A stretch of DNA of 64,000 bases from NCBI GenBank assembly GCA_035940775.1, contig DASZEN010000040.1, forward strand, positions 69,646 to 133,645, written 5' to 3'. Each line of letters opens with the position of its first letter. Within the stretch, counting starts at the first letter, position 1. The notes under the pieces were generated by a model. It was not told the DNA's origin. It searched no databases and was given only the letters and a program-made list of their open reading frames with translations. This DNA comes from DASQYE01 sp035940775 (GTDB lineage: Bacteria > Acidobacteriota > Blastocatellia > Pyrinomonadales > Pyrinomonadaceae). Made by a program: the position numbers and the translations under genes. Of this stretch, positions 53,048-61,369 are shown piece by piece.

Positions 53048-54493
53048 ATGCCTGATTCTTCGCACGAGAAGGCGGCTGCTAAGGGGCCGGACGACGATTC
53101 ACGCGTCGCCTGGCTGCCCGATCTTCTCTACACGCAGGGGCGTTTCGAGCGCGGGCTGGCACTCGTGTGCGATTCGGCCGGGCGCATCTCAGCAATCGCG
53201 CGCGCGACGGAAGTCGATGCCCACATGATCCGTCCGCTCAGGAACCGGGCGCTGCTGCCCGGTCTCGTCAACGCGCACTCGCACGCCTTTCAGCGTGTGA
53301 TTCGCGGTCGCACGGAGTATCGTACCTCCGCCGCGCAGGACTCCTTCTGGACATGGCGCGAGATGATGTACAGCGCGGCCATGCGGCTCGGGCCTGAAGA
53401 AATCTACGACGCGTCGCGCATGGCCTTTCTTGAAATGGTCATGGGCGGCATCACTTCGGTCGGAGAGTTTCATTACCTTCACCACACGCCGGACGGAGCC
53501 GCTTATGATGACCCGAACCTGTTGGCGAAGCAGGTAGTGCGCGCCGCGCGTGGTGTGGGTTTGCGGATCGCCCTGCTGCGCGTGGCCTACGCGCGCTCGG
53601 GCCATCGCACTGCGCCGAATCCCCGCCAGTCTCGCTTTATAGAGGCAGACCCGGAAGCTTACCTCTCGAATGTGGACGCTTTGCAAGCGGCGCTGGCGCG
53701 CGACGACGTGGAGACGGCATGGGTCGGGGTAGCGCCGCACAGCGTTCGCGCCGTGCCGCGCGCGTATTTGAAAGAGGTCTTCCGTTTCGCCCTCGGGCGA
53801 GGGCTTCCCGTTCACATGCACATCGCGGAACAGCCTGCCGAGGTCTCCGCCTGCATGGAAGAGTACGGACTCAGGCCCGTCGCGCTGCTCGCGACCGAAG
53901 GGTTGCTCTCAAATCGTTTTACGGGCGTGCACGCCATACACGTCACGCCCGAAGAGGCGCAGGCGCTCGCGCGCTCCGGAGCTATGGTTTGCGCCTGCCC
54001 GACCACAGAGCGTAATCTGGGCGACGGTGTGGTGCCCGCCGATCTCTTTTTTCGTGAGGGCGTGCGAGTCGCGCTCGGCACGGACAGCCATACGCAGATA
54101 GATTTGCTGGAAGACGCGCGCCAGCTTGAATTGAACCTCCGGCTTCAAAAACTGGAGAGAGCAGTGCTCGCCCGCGAGGGCGATTCCCTTCACTCTCTCG
54201 CGACGCGACTCTTTGAGTGCGCGACCGTTCATGGCGCACAGAGCATTGGCGCGAGTTGCGGAAAGATCGAGCCGGGCCGCCCGGCCGACTTTTTTACGGT
54301 CGATTTGGATGACCCCACGATCGCCGGTGCGTCCACGGACGACCTGCTTCCCTGCATCGTCTTCTCGCTCGCGCCGCCGAGCGTCCGCGAAGTCTTCGTC
54401 GGCGGGCGTCCCCTTTTGGAAGGGGGCGAGCATCGCGACCGTCTTGAGATCGTGCAAAGGTTCGCCGCGCTTCAGCGCCGTTTGTGGAGCTAA
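53048..54493 (+). CDS. hutF: Formimidoylglutamate deiminase
   Basis: The 481-residue amidohydrolase matches HutF: LVNAHSHAFQRVIRGR (zinc HxH at about 75), FWTWREMMYSAAMRLGPEEI, VGEFHYLHHTPDGAAYDDPN, HMHIAEQPAEV (about 256) and ALGTDSHTQIDLLEDARQLE. It removes the imine as ammonia from N-formimino-L-glutamate, giving N-formyl-L-glutamate, in the histidine-degradation pathway. The length is slightly above the usual 450. Other hut genes (hutH, hutU, hutI, hutG) are absent here. An M20 deacylase follows 4 nt downstream. Confidence 0.9.
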   Translation: MPDSSHEKAAAKGPDDDSRVAWLPDLLYTQGRFERGLALVCDSAGRISAIARATEVDAHMIRPLRNRALLPGLVNAHSHAFQRVIRGRTEYRTSAAQDSFWTWREMMYSAAMRLGPEEIYDASRMAFLEMVMGGITSVGEFHYLHHTPDGAAYDDPNLLAKQVVRAARGVGLRIALLRVAYARSGHRTAPNPRQSRFIEADPEAYLSNVDALQAALARDDVETAWVGVAPHSVRAVPRAYLKEVFRFALGRGLPVHMHIAEQPAEVSACMEEYGLRPVALLATEGLLSNRFTGVHAIHVTPEEAQALARSGAMVCACPTTERNLGDGVVPADLFFREGVRVALGTDSHTQIDLLEDARQLELNLRLQKLERAVLAREGDSLHSLATRLFECATVHGAQSIGASCGKIEPGRPADFFTVDLDDPTIAGASTDDLLPCIVFSLAPPSVREVFVGGRPLLEGGEHRDRLEIVQRFAALQRRLWS

Positions 54494-54497
54494 AGAT

Positions 54498-55625
54498 ATG
54501 AAGGTCGAAGAGACATTGGCCCAACTCGTCGCGATTGATTCCGTCTCGGCGCGCTCTAACGCTCAAGTTATCGCTTATGCCGCCGCGCGCGCCGAGGCCG
54601 CAGGAATGCGCGTCCAATTTCATCCATACACGGACGCACATGGCGTCGAGAAGATCAATATGATCGCGCACACCTGCGCGGCCTCGCCCGAAGTCGAGGT
54701 CGAGCTTGCGCTCGTCGGTCATACAGACACCGTGCCCTATGATGCGAACTGGTCTGAGGCGCTGAACCTGACGGCGCGCGACGGCAAGCTTTACGGGCGC
54801 GGCGCGTGCGACACGAAGGGCTTTATCGCGGCCGCCATCACCGCCATCGAAAGATACAAAGTGCGGGATTTGCGCCGCGCCGTCGCGCTCGTCCTGACCG
54901 CGGATGAAGAGGTGGGCTGTCTCGGCGCAAAGCGACTGGCGGAGACGCGTGCGCTCAGTGCGCGCTATAGCATCGTCGGCGAGCCAACGGGTTTACAGCC
55001 CGTTCGCGCCGGAAAGGGCTACTGCCTGGCGGAGATCATGGTGCGCGGGCGCGAAGGCCACAGCGCCTACCCGGCGCTCGGCGCGTCCGCCATCTTTCGA
55101 GCCGCGCGACTCATCACGCGGCTCGAAGATATAGCGGAGGCGCTCCATGACGAAAGGCACGGTGGCTTCGATCCGCCTCATACGACGCTCAATGTCGGCG
55201 TCGTCCAGGGGGGAACGGCCAAGAACATTATCGCGGGCGAGTGCCGCTTCACGCTCGAATGGCGGCCCGTGCCGGGACAAAAGGCGTCGCGCGTACTAGA
55301 CCTGCTTCGCGCGGGCATCGAAGCTGAACGCTCGCGTGATCCGGAGTTCGATTGTCAGCTCAGCGTCTCGCGCATTGACGAGGGCATGGAGACGGCCGAG
55401 CATTCGACGCTCGTGCGCCTGCTTGAGGAAGCGACCGGCAAGCCTTCGGGCACGATCAGCTTCGGAACCGAAGCGCCCGACATGCAGCGGCTCGGAGCCG
55501 AGACGGTCGTCCTCGGCCCCGGCGATATTCGCGTCGCGCACCGCACGGGCGAGTTTGTTCCGGTCGCCGAGCTTCAACAGTGCGTCGCCATACTCGCGCG
55601 CGCCATAGAGCATTTCTGCACCTGA
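54498..55625 (+). CDS. M20 zinc deacylase (ArgE/acetylornithine-deacetylase-like)
   Basis: ATG 54498 lies 4 nt after the hutF stop and gives 375 residues. M20 motifs are intact: ALVGHTDTVPYD (first metal His, Asp, about 73), YGRGACDTKGF (bridging Asp, about 99), LTADEEVGCLGAKRL (catalytic and metal Glu) and SIVGEPTGLQPV. A dimerisation lid follows with GREGHSAYPALGASAIF. The C-terminus has FGTEAPDMQRLGAETVVLGP. The family removes acyl groups from amino acids. Position behind hutF suggests it may deformylate N-formylglutamate in place of HutG (inference); it could also be plain ArgE. Confidence 0.9.
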   Translation: MKVEETLAQLVAIDSVSARSNAQVIAYAAARAEAAGMRVQFHPYTDAHGVEKINMIAHTCAASPEVEVELALVGHTDTVPYDANWSEALNLTARDGKLYGRGACDTKGFIAAAITAIERYKVRDLRRAVALVLTADEEVGCLGAKRLAETRALSARYSIVGEPTGLQPVRAGKGYCLAEIMVRGREGHSAYPALGASAIFRAARLITRLEDIAEALHDERHGGFDPPHTTLNVGVVQGGTAKNIIAGECRFTLEWRPVPGQKASRVLDLLRAGIEAERSRDPEFDCQLSVSRIDEGMETAEHSTLVRLLEEATGKPSGTISFGTEAPDMQRLGAETVVLGPGDIRVAHRTGEFVPVAELQQCVAILARAIEHFCT

Positions 55626-55756
55626 TTTTTCGCCCCGGCCTTGAGCCGTCGAGGCGTCCGCTTTATTAATCGCGGGGGCGTGGACAACCGGCCGCCACGC
55701 CCAGGGCATCTTGCCTTAGTAACGCGCCGGATATTATTTATAAGGTTATAGCTAAG

Positions 55757-56872
55757 ATGTATCGAATTTTTCGACGCCCTTTCTTCAATTCGCTCGCGGC
55801 GGGTTTTATCTTCTCTATCTGCCTTACGCCTTCGGCGCTGGCACAGCCCGCGCAGTCGCCGCTCACCAGCCAGGAGCTTGTGCGCAAGGTTCAACAGCTT
55901 CCGGCTCATCCGGAGAAAAGAGACGAGCTTGTTGAGGAGATCAGGAAACGCGGCATCGGTTTTGAGTTGACGCAGGGGTTGCGCGCGGTCGTCGCCTCCA
56001 AGAGCGGAAACGACGCGCTGTTGCGACGGACGCTGGAAGAGGCTGCGCGCCGCCGCCTCAATCCGGTGGCGGCCACCTTACCGCCGGAAGCGGAAGCGCG
56101 TGATCTTCTGGCGCGCACGCGCCTAACGACGCTCGCCGCCGCCGATGCGATGCCGGATTTCATCGTCAAGCAATTAATCACCAGAGCATATTCGCGCCCC
56201 GGTCTGAATAACTGGTCTGTCGCAGACCGTCTGACCATCGCCGTCAGTTTCCGCGCCCAACTGGGCGAGGAGTACAAGCTGATCGCCGTCAACGGTCTGC
56301 CGCCGAACGTCGAGCTGAAAGAGGGCCAGAGCTACGAGCAGTTGGGCGGCGCAAGCTCGACGGGCGAATATGTCTCGCGCCTCACGATGCTTTTTCTGGA
56401 TGAAAGCCAGACGGATTTCAAGGCCGTCGATACCGACACCCTGCGCGGTCGGCGCGCAATCGTTTACGAGTACGAGATAAAGAAGCAGAACTCGCGTGCC
56501 GTTCTCACCTTCGGCGAGCGCAACGGTCAGCCGCAGCAACAGACGCGCGTCGGGGATCGCGGCAGAATCTGGATCGACCGCGAAACCAACCGTGTCCTGC
56601 GACTTGAGAGCATCTCGACAGAGATTCCGGCGAGCTTTCCGATCACGGAGGCGAGCCGCAACATCGATTACGATTGGGTGACGATAGCCGAGCGGCAATA
56701 CCTCTTGCCCTCGCGCGCCGAAGTCTTTATGACCGCCCGCTTTGGCGAGCTTTTAATGCAGAGCCGCAACGATATACGCTTTCGCGGCTACCAGAAGTTT
56801 GGAACCGAGGTCAAGATCATCGAGGACGTGGACGAGACCGAAGAAGAGCCGCCACCCGGCCAAAAGCCGTAA
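55757..56872 (+). CDS. Exported protein of unknown function
   Basis: A 371-residue protein with a signal peptide (NSLAAGFIFSICLTPSALA). Residues 30-125 are a helical, charged domain (SQELVRKVQQLPAHPEKRDE). From about 130 the protein looks beta-rich (VADRLTIAVSFRAQLGEEYK to YEYEIKKQNSRAVLTFGERN), resembling LolA/LolB-like or outer-membrane lipoprotein-sorting folds (WIDRETNRVLRLESISTEIP). It ends acidic and Pro-rich. No named family is recognised. It is monocistronic and close to the peptide-regulator locus at 57141-59816. Confidence 0.8.
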   Translation: MYRIFRRPFFNSLAAGFIFSICLTPSALAQPAQSPLTSQELVRKVQQLPAHPEKRDELVEEIRKRGIGFELTQGLRAVVASKSGNDALLRRTLEEAARRRLNPVAATLPPEAEARDLLARTRLTTLAAADAMPDFIVKQLITRAYSRPGLNNWSVADRLTIAVSFRAQLGEEYKLIAVNGLPPNVELKEGQSYEQLGGASSTGEYVSRLTMLFLDESQTDFKAVDTDTLRGRRAIVYEYEIKKQNSRAVLTFGERNGQPQQQTRVGDRGRIWIDRETNRVLRLESISTEIPASFPITEASRNIDYDWVTIAERQYLLPSRAEVFMTARFGELLMQSRNDIRFRGYQKFGTEVKIIEDVDETEEEPPPGQKP

Positions 56873-57140
56873 GACTCCGGGGCCGACGGAGCTTTGCGGC
56901 GCACCCGGCGGAGCGCTTTCTAAGGGGAGCGCCCGCTTGCTAAACTTCGCCCGATGATCTAAACATCACGCGAAATAGATTGCTTTTGGCGCCGCAAAGA
57001 GGTTAAGCTGCGCGACTGTGAATAAGCCCCCTCGCCGGGCATCCGCTGTAGTTTTCCGGCGATTTTCGCGCACACTAATATACTGCCACCGCCATTTATC
57101 GCAGCAGAACGAGAGCGCCTGGAACTCCGAAGCAGTGCGC

Positions 57141-57383
57141 TTAGAAGAGCGAAATCAAGTTTTGCCAGAAATTGATCTTCGCTTCCGTTAACCAGTCAAC
57201 TGACGGAGCCCGGTAGCTCAATCTACTGCTTGCGCTCGGTGCGCTACTGCTGTTTGTCTTGATAGACTTGGACGAGCACGATGGCGATGTGGTGCCCGGT
57301 AAATCGATCTCACCTCCCGGAACGGCGATGGCAAGCGCGATTGTCAAAAGGGTGGCGGCGCACAGTTGCCGAAGATTTTTCAT
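57141..57383 (-). CDS. Tiny exported peptide, divergent from the TPR-AAA+ regulator
   Basis: An 80-residue ORF with a strong ribosome site (GAGGAG, 6 nt before ATG 57383) and a signal peptide (MKNLRQLCAATLLTIALAIA). The mature part of about 57 residues is Ser-rich, begins GGEIDLPGTTSPS, has one Cys and ends with the amphipathic INFWQNLISLF. No homologous family can be named from sequence alone. It lies 153 bp from the start of the 759-residue regulator, and the gap is dense with dyads. This suggests that the regulator controls the peptide, or that the peptide is its signal. Confidence 0.65.
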   Translation of the reverse strand: MKNLRQLCAATLLTIALAIAVPGGEIDLPGTTSPSCSSKSIKTNSSSAPSASSRLSYRAPSVDWLTEAKINFWQNLISLF

Positions 57384-57430
57384 TCTTTTCTCCTCAAAAG
57401 CTGCTGTTTGTAATAGGGGGTTAATAAAAA

Positions 57431-57514
57431 CGTAGGAATAGCCGGGACCCTACGAGCGCGCGCATATTAACACTGTTAAGTAAAAAACTTGCAGGCTTGC
57501 AAGAAATTTGCAAG
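57431..57514. promoter_or_regulatory. Cluster of dyads between the peptide and the regulator
   Basis: Within 84 bp are: CGTAGG (57431-57436) with CCTACG (57449-57454), a 6-bp stem with a 12-nt loop; TTAACA-C-TGTTAA (57467-57479), a perfect 6-1-6 dyad; and three tandem copies of a CTTGCAAG-like palindrome (57488-57495 as CTTGCAGG, 57496-57503 exact, 57507-57514 as TTTGCAAG). The repeated CTTGCAAG is a good candidate for the binding site of the adjacent regulator. Binding is inferred, not shown. Confidence 0.6.
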
Positions 57515-57536
57515 AGTATGGAAAGGCCATCTTAAC

Positions 57537-59816
57537 ATGAACTTAGCATCCCACCTGCTACTACTTCTGGATAATCCGACGCTCAGCCGCGTCGAGCAGG
57601 CCCATCTTCGCTGTGAACTCGCCCGTGAGATGGAGGAGGCCGGTGATTACGAGGCCGCGCGCCATGCCCTCGGCGAGTTGTGGCAGCGCATCGGCGAGCG
57701 CCCGCAGACCGATTTTTTGGACGAGCGAACGGCAGCCGAGACCCTGTTGCGCGCCGGGACTCTATCGGGTTGGATCGGGAGCGCAAATCAGATAGAGGGC
57801 GCGCAGGAGATAGCGAAAGACTTAATCAGCGAAAGCGCCGCGATCTTCAGGGCGTTGGGGGAAACGGAAAGGGCTGCCGAGGCGGATATCGATCTCGCCA
57901 TCTGCTACTGGCGCGAGGGCGCGTTTGACGAAGCCCGCATCACCCTGCGCGACGCCCTGCGCCGCCTCGGGGAAAAAGATATAGAGCAGCGGGCGCGGGC
58001 CCTGCTCAACAGCGGCGTCGTAGAGAGGTCTGCCAAGCGCTTCAACGACGCGCTTCGCATTCTGACGGAGGCAGCGCCCGTCTTTGAGGCCAGCCGCAGC
58101 GATGCGATCAAGGGTAAGTTTCATCACCAACTCGCCACCGTACTGAGAAGTCTGGGTGACGCCGAACAGCGCCGGGACTACATAGACCGCGCCCTGGTCG
58201 AATACGCGGCGGCCAGTTTTCACTTCGAGCAGGCGGGCCATGTGCGCTTTGGCGCGGCGGTCGAAAACAACCTCGGCTTTCTCTTTCTAAACCTGGGCAA
58301 GTACGCGGAGGCCCAGGCGCATCTGGATCGCGCCCGCCGTTTATTCGTCAGTCTCAAGGACAGCGTCCACGCGGCGCAGGTGGACGAGACGCGCGCGCGC
58401 GTATTTCTGGCCCAGGGCGGCAACTCCAAAGCCGAAGAGATCGCGCGCGGGGCGGTGCGCACGCTTGAGCGCGGCGATGAGCACTCGCTGCTGGCCGAAG
58501 CGCTGACGACGCACGGCACTGCGCTGGCGCGTCTGAACCGTTTCGAGCAGGCGCGGGCGGCGCTCGAACGCGCCATCGAAGTGGCGCATCAGGCGGGCGA
58601 TGCGGTCAGCGCGGGCGTCGCCGCGCTGACCATGATCGAAGAACTCGGCGAGCGGCTGAAGGTCTGCGAGCTGATTGAAAACTACGAGCGCGCCGACGAC
58701 CTGCTCGCGGGCTCGCAGCAGCCTGCGATTCCGCTCCGTTTGCGCGCCGTCGCGCGTCGGATTCTGGCGGCTCAGCGCGAGCCCTCTGACCAGCCCGCGC
58801 CGTCCAGGTTTATTTACGTTTCAGAGGAGATCGCGGGCCTGCTGCAATGCGCGCATCGTATCGCCCTGACGAGCTACGTGGTGCTGATTACGGGCGAGAC
58901 GGGCACGGGCAAGGAACTGCTCGCGCGATTGGTTCATGAATGGAGCGGGCGCAGCGGCAGCTTCGTCGCCGTCAACTGCGCGGCCCTGACAGAGACGCTG
59001 CTGGACGCGCGCCTGTTCGGTCACCAACGCAGCGGTCGGACGGATGCCGACCAGGATTCTTCGCCCGGCGCGGTGCGCGAAGCCAGCGGAGGAACCTTGT
59101 TCCTGGACGAAATCTCGGAACTCAGCATGGTCAACCAGGGCAAGATTTTGCGCCTCATCGAGCAGGGCGAGATTCATCCCGTGGGCGCATCGAAGCCGGA
59201 GCGTGTAGACGTGCGCATTATCGCCGCGACGAGCCGCGATCTACAGGACGGGGTCGGGGGCGGGCTGTTTCGTGCCTCCCTTTTCTACCGTCTGGCGACG
59301 TTTCACCTTGAGATTCCGCCGCTCAGAGAGCGCCCCGAGGACATCATTGCCCTCGCCGAGCAATTTATAGAAGAGTCGCTCAAGCAATACGGCCAGCGCG
59401 TCCACTGGACGCCCGAAGCGATTGCGGCGATGCGCGGGCTGCGGCTCGAAGGCAACGTGCGCGAGCTGCGCGCGTTGATCGAACGGACGATGCTGGAGGC
59501 GAGCGAAGGGGCGATCATCGGCCCGGAAGCGGTCGAGACGGTTGCGCTGCGGCACGGCTCCGAGGCGAGCTTCGCAAACCCCTGGAATAAGTTTTCGCTT
59601 AAGGAAGAGGTGCGCCGCATCGAGCGCCGCTTCATAGAGCTTGCGCTCAAGGCCGCGCAGGGCCGCGTCTCGCAGGCGGCCCGTCTGCTCGGCTTCAAAC
59701 ATCATCAATCGCTCACCTCCCTGATCGAGAGTAAACACCAACCCCTGCACGCTGAAAGAGCGCCCGTAAAGGCTCGCAAGCGCAGCATTACACGCGGCGG
59801 TGCTCATCGCCATTGA
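57537..59816 (+). CDS. TPR-AAA+ regulator (NtrC-like, without GAFTGA)
   Basis: ATG 57537 gives 759 residues. The first 400 are TPR-like helical repeats (DYEAARHALGELWQRIGERP onwards; VENNLGFLFLNLGKYAEAQA). An AAA+ domain of bacterial enhancer-binding type runs from about 430 to 670: Walker A GETGTGKE (about 452), FGHQRSGRTDADQDSSPGAV (about 495), Walker B GGTLFLDEIS, LRLIEQGEIHPVGA and an arginine-finger region. The GAFTGA loop that contacts sigma-54 is absent, replaced by RSGRTDA. The C-terminal helix-turn-helix is Fis-like (KAAQGRVSQAARLLGFKHHQ). TPRs probably sense a peptide or protein. The usual sigma-54 activation cannot be assumed. Confidence 0.92.
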   Translation: MNLASHLLLLLDNPTLSRVEQAHLRCELAREMEEAGDYEAARHALGELWQRIGERPQTDFLDERTAAETLLRAGTLSGWIGSANQIEGAQEIAKDLISESAAIFRALGETERAAEADIDLAICYWREGAFDEARITLRDALRRLGEKDIEQRARALLNSGVVERSAKRFNDALRILTEAAPVFEASRSDAIKGKFHHQLATVLRSLGDAEQRRDYIDRALVEYAAASFHFEQAGHVRFGAAVENNLGFLFLNLGKYAEAQAHLDRARRLFVSLKDSVHAAQVDETRARVFLAQGGNSKAEEIARGAVRTLERGDEHSLLAEALTTHGTALARLNRFEQARAALERAIEVAHQAGDAVSAGVAALTMIEELGERLKVCELIENYERADDLLAGSQQPAIPLRLRAVARRILAAQREPSDQPAPSRFIYVSEEIAGLLQCAHRIALTSYVVLITGETGTGKELLARLVHEWSGRSGSFVAVNCAALTETLLDARLFGHQRSGRTDADQDSSPGAVREASGGTLFLDEISELSMVNQGKILRLIEQGEIHPVGASKPERVDVRIIAATSRDLQDGVGGGLFRASLFYRLATFHLEIPPLRERPEDIIALAEQFIEESLKQYGQRVHWTPEAIAAMRGLRLEGNVRELRALIERTMLEASEGAIIGPEAVETVALRHGSEASFANPWNKFSLKEEVRRIERRFIELALKAAQGRVSQAARLLGFKHHQSLTSLIESKHQPLHAERAPVKARKRSITRGGAHRH

Positions 59817-60056
59817 GAATATTCCGAGGGCGATTCGTTTTTTTAAGCCTCCGTCATCTTCCGCCCCGATTGAGAATGTATTGCCTGTAAAGAGAGGGTT
59901 TGTGTGTTCGCCTGTACGCGGCCGGGCACGCCCGTACGGTCGCTTCGGCGTAGAATCGCGCCGCCTTTCGGGGCGCGCGGCGCTGCCCGGCGGCTTGAAC
60001 TACGCGGCCGTGTTGCGCCATTATTGTTGTGCCTTTAATAATGAGGTGCTTCCCTG

Positions 60057-60935
60057 ATGGCTAATTACGCAGAGCGATTGCCGGAGAATGTTCCGGGCGA
60101 CTTTTTCGTAGACGCGACCTGCATCGATTGCGATGCGTGCCGCCAGATCGCGCCCGCCACGTTTCGCGATCATGGCGACCGGTCGAGCGTTTACCGTCAG
60201 CCAGAGACGGAAGATGAGACGCGGCTCGCCTTGATGTCATTGGTGGCTTGCCCGACCGCCTCCATCGGCGCGACCCGCAAGCACGACATGCACATCGGTA
60301 TCGATGCCTTCCCTTCTCTGGTCGCCGAAAACGTCTACTTCTGCGGCTATACCTCCGAGGCGAGCTTCGGCGCGTGGAGTTATCTGATCGTGCGGCCTGC
60401 CGCCGAAGGTGGAAACATCCTGGTGGATTCGCCGCGCTTCGCCGGGCCGCTCGTCAAAAGAATAAGCGCGATGGGCGGCGTCCGGACGATGTTTCTGACG
60501 CACCGCGACGACATCGCCGATCACGCCTCCTTCGCTAAAAAATTCGGTTGCCTGCGTGTGATGCACGCTGCGGACGGCGCTGCGCGCTACCAAATTGAGC
60601 GCGCCGTAGAGGGCGAAGCCGCGGTGCGCCTCGGCGATGACCTGATCGCCATCCCCGTGCCCGGACACACGCGCGGCCACATGGTTCTGCTCTACAGGAA
60701 TAAATTTCTGTTCACGGGCGATCACCTGGCATGGTCTCCAGAGAGAGAGACGCTGACGGCCTTTCGCAGCGTCGCCTGGTACTCGTGGACAGAGCAGACG
60801 CGTTCTATGGAGAAGCTTTTGGATTACGATTTCGAGTGGGTGCTGCCCGGCCACGGTCGCATTCATCACGCGAGCGCCGCAGAGATGCGCTCTCATCTAC
60901 GGCGTTGCATAGAATGGATGAAAGTGACTCGTTAA
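60057..60935 (+). CDS. Ferredoxin-metallo-beta-lactamase fusion protein
   Basis: The 292-residue protein has an N-terminal 4Fe-4S ferredoxin-like domain: C22, C25 and C28 in TCIDCDACRQIAP and C65 in VACPTASIG. The C-terminal MBL-fold domain has MFLTHRDDIADHASF, IPVPGHTRGHMVLLY and FTGDHLAW, all typical zinc-site motifs. GTRDDIAD-type MBLs with a ferredoxin occur in bacteria and plants, where the function is unclear (possibly persulfide or thioester hydrolysis). ATG 60057 has GAGGTG nearby. The stop overlaps the convergent gene's stop. Confidence 0.9.
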   Translation: MANYAERLPENVPGDFFVDATCIDCDACRQIAPATFRDHGDRSSVYRQPETEDETRLALMSLVACPTASIGATRKHDMHIGIDAFPSLVAENVYFCGYTSEASFGAWSYLIVRPAAEGGNILVDSPRFAGPLVKRISAMGGVRTMFLTHRDDIADHASFAKKFGCLRVMHAADGAARYQIERAVEGEAAVRLGDDLIAIPVPGHTRGHMVLLYRNKFLFTGDHLAWSPERETLTAFRSVAWYSWTEQTRSMEKLLDYDFEWVLPGHGRIHHASAAEMRSHLRRCIEWMKVTR

Positions 60936-61369
60936 GCTTTTTTAGCGCCGCTGACCTCCATCTTTCCCGTATCCGACTTGCCTTCCTTCAAAGCCTTGCG
61001 CGCCTCTTTTGCCAATTTCTGATACTCTCTGCATATGCTGTCCAATTCCTTTTCGTCCAGCTCCTCTAAATCCAGAAGCGCCGTGTGCGCTCCCTTGGTC
61101 ACGCGAATCAGCTCGTCCAACTTCACCTGTATGGCTTCGGAATCCCTGTTCTGCGTATTCTGAATCAGGAATACCATGAGAAAGGTGACAATCGTCGTGC
61201 CGGTGTTGATGACCAGTTGCCAGGTATCGCTGAAGCCGAAGACGGGCCCCGAGACGGCCCAGACGATAATGGTTGATACGGCGATGAAAAAAGCCGTCGG
61301 GCGCCCCGTCGCGTGCGCCGTCCATTTGGCGAAGCGAGTAAACCAGGATGTCGATTTCGAAGGTCTCAT
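60932..61369 (-). CDS. Low-affinity iron-permease-like membrane protein
   Basis: ATG 61369 (AGGAGAG site) yields 145 residues. Two membrane helices (RPTAFFIAVSTIIVWAVSGP, then INTGTTIVTFLMVFLI) and the conserved NTQNRDSEAIQVKLDEL belong to the low-affinity Fe/Cu permease family (PF04120 type). The rest is a charged helical tail (YQKLAKEARKALKEGKSD). Bacterial function is unproven. The stop codons of this gene and of the ferredoxin-MBL gene overlap by 4 nt in TTAA, a tail-to-tail arrangement. Confidence 0.85.
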   Translation of the reverse strand: MRPSKSTSWFTRFAKWTAHATGRPTAFFIAVSTIIVWAVSGPVFGFSDTWQLVINTGTTIVTFLMVFLIQNTQNRDSEAIQVKLDELIRVTKGAHTALLDLEELDEKELDSICREYQKLAKEARKALKEGKSDTGKMEVSGAKKA

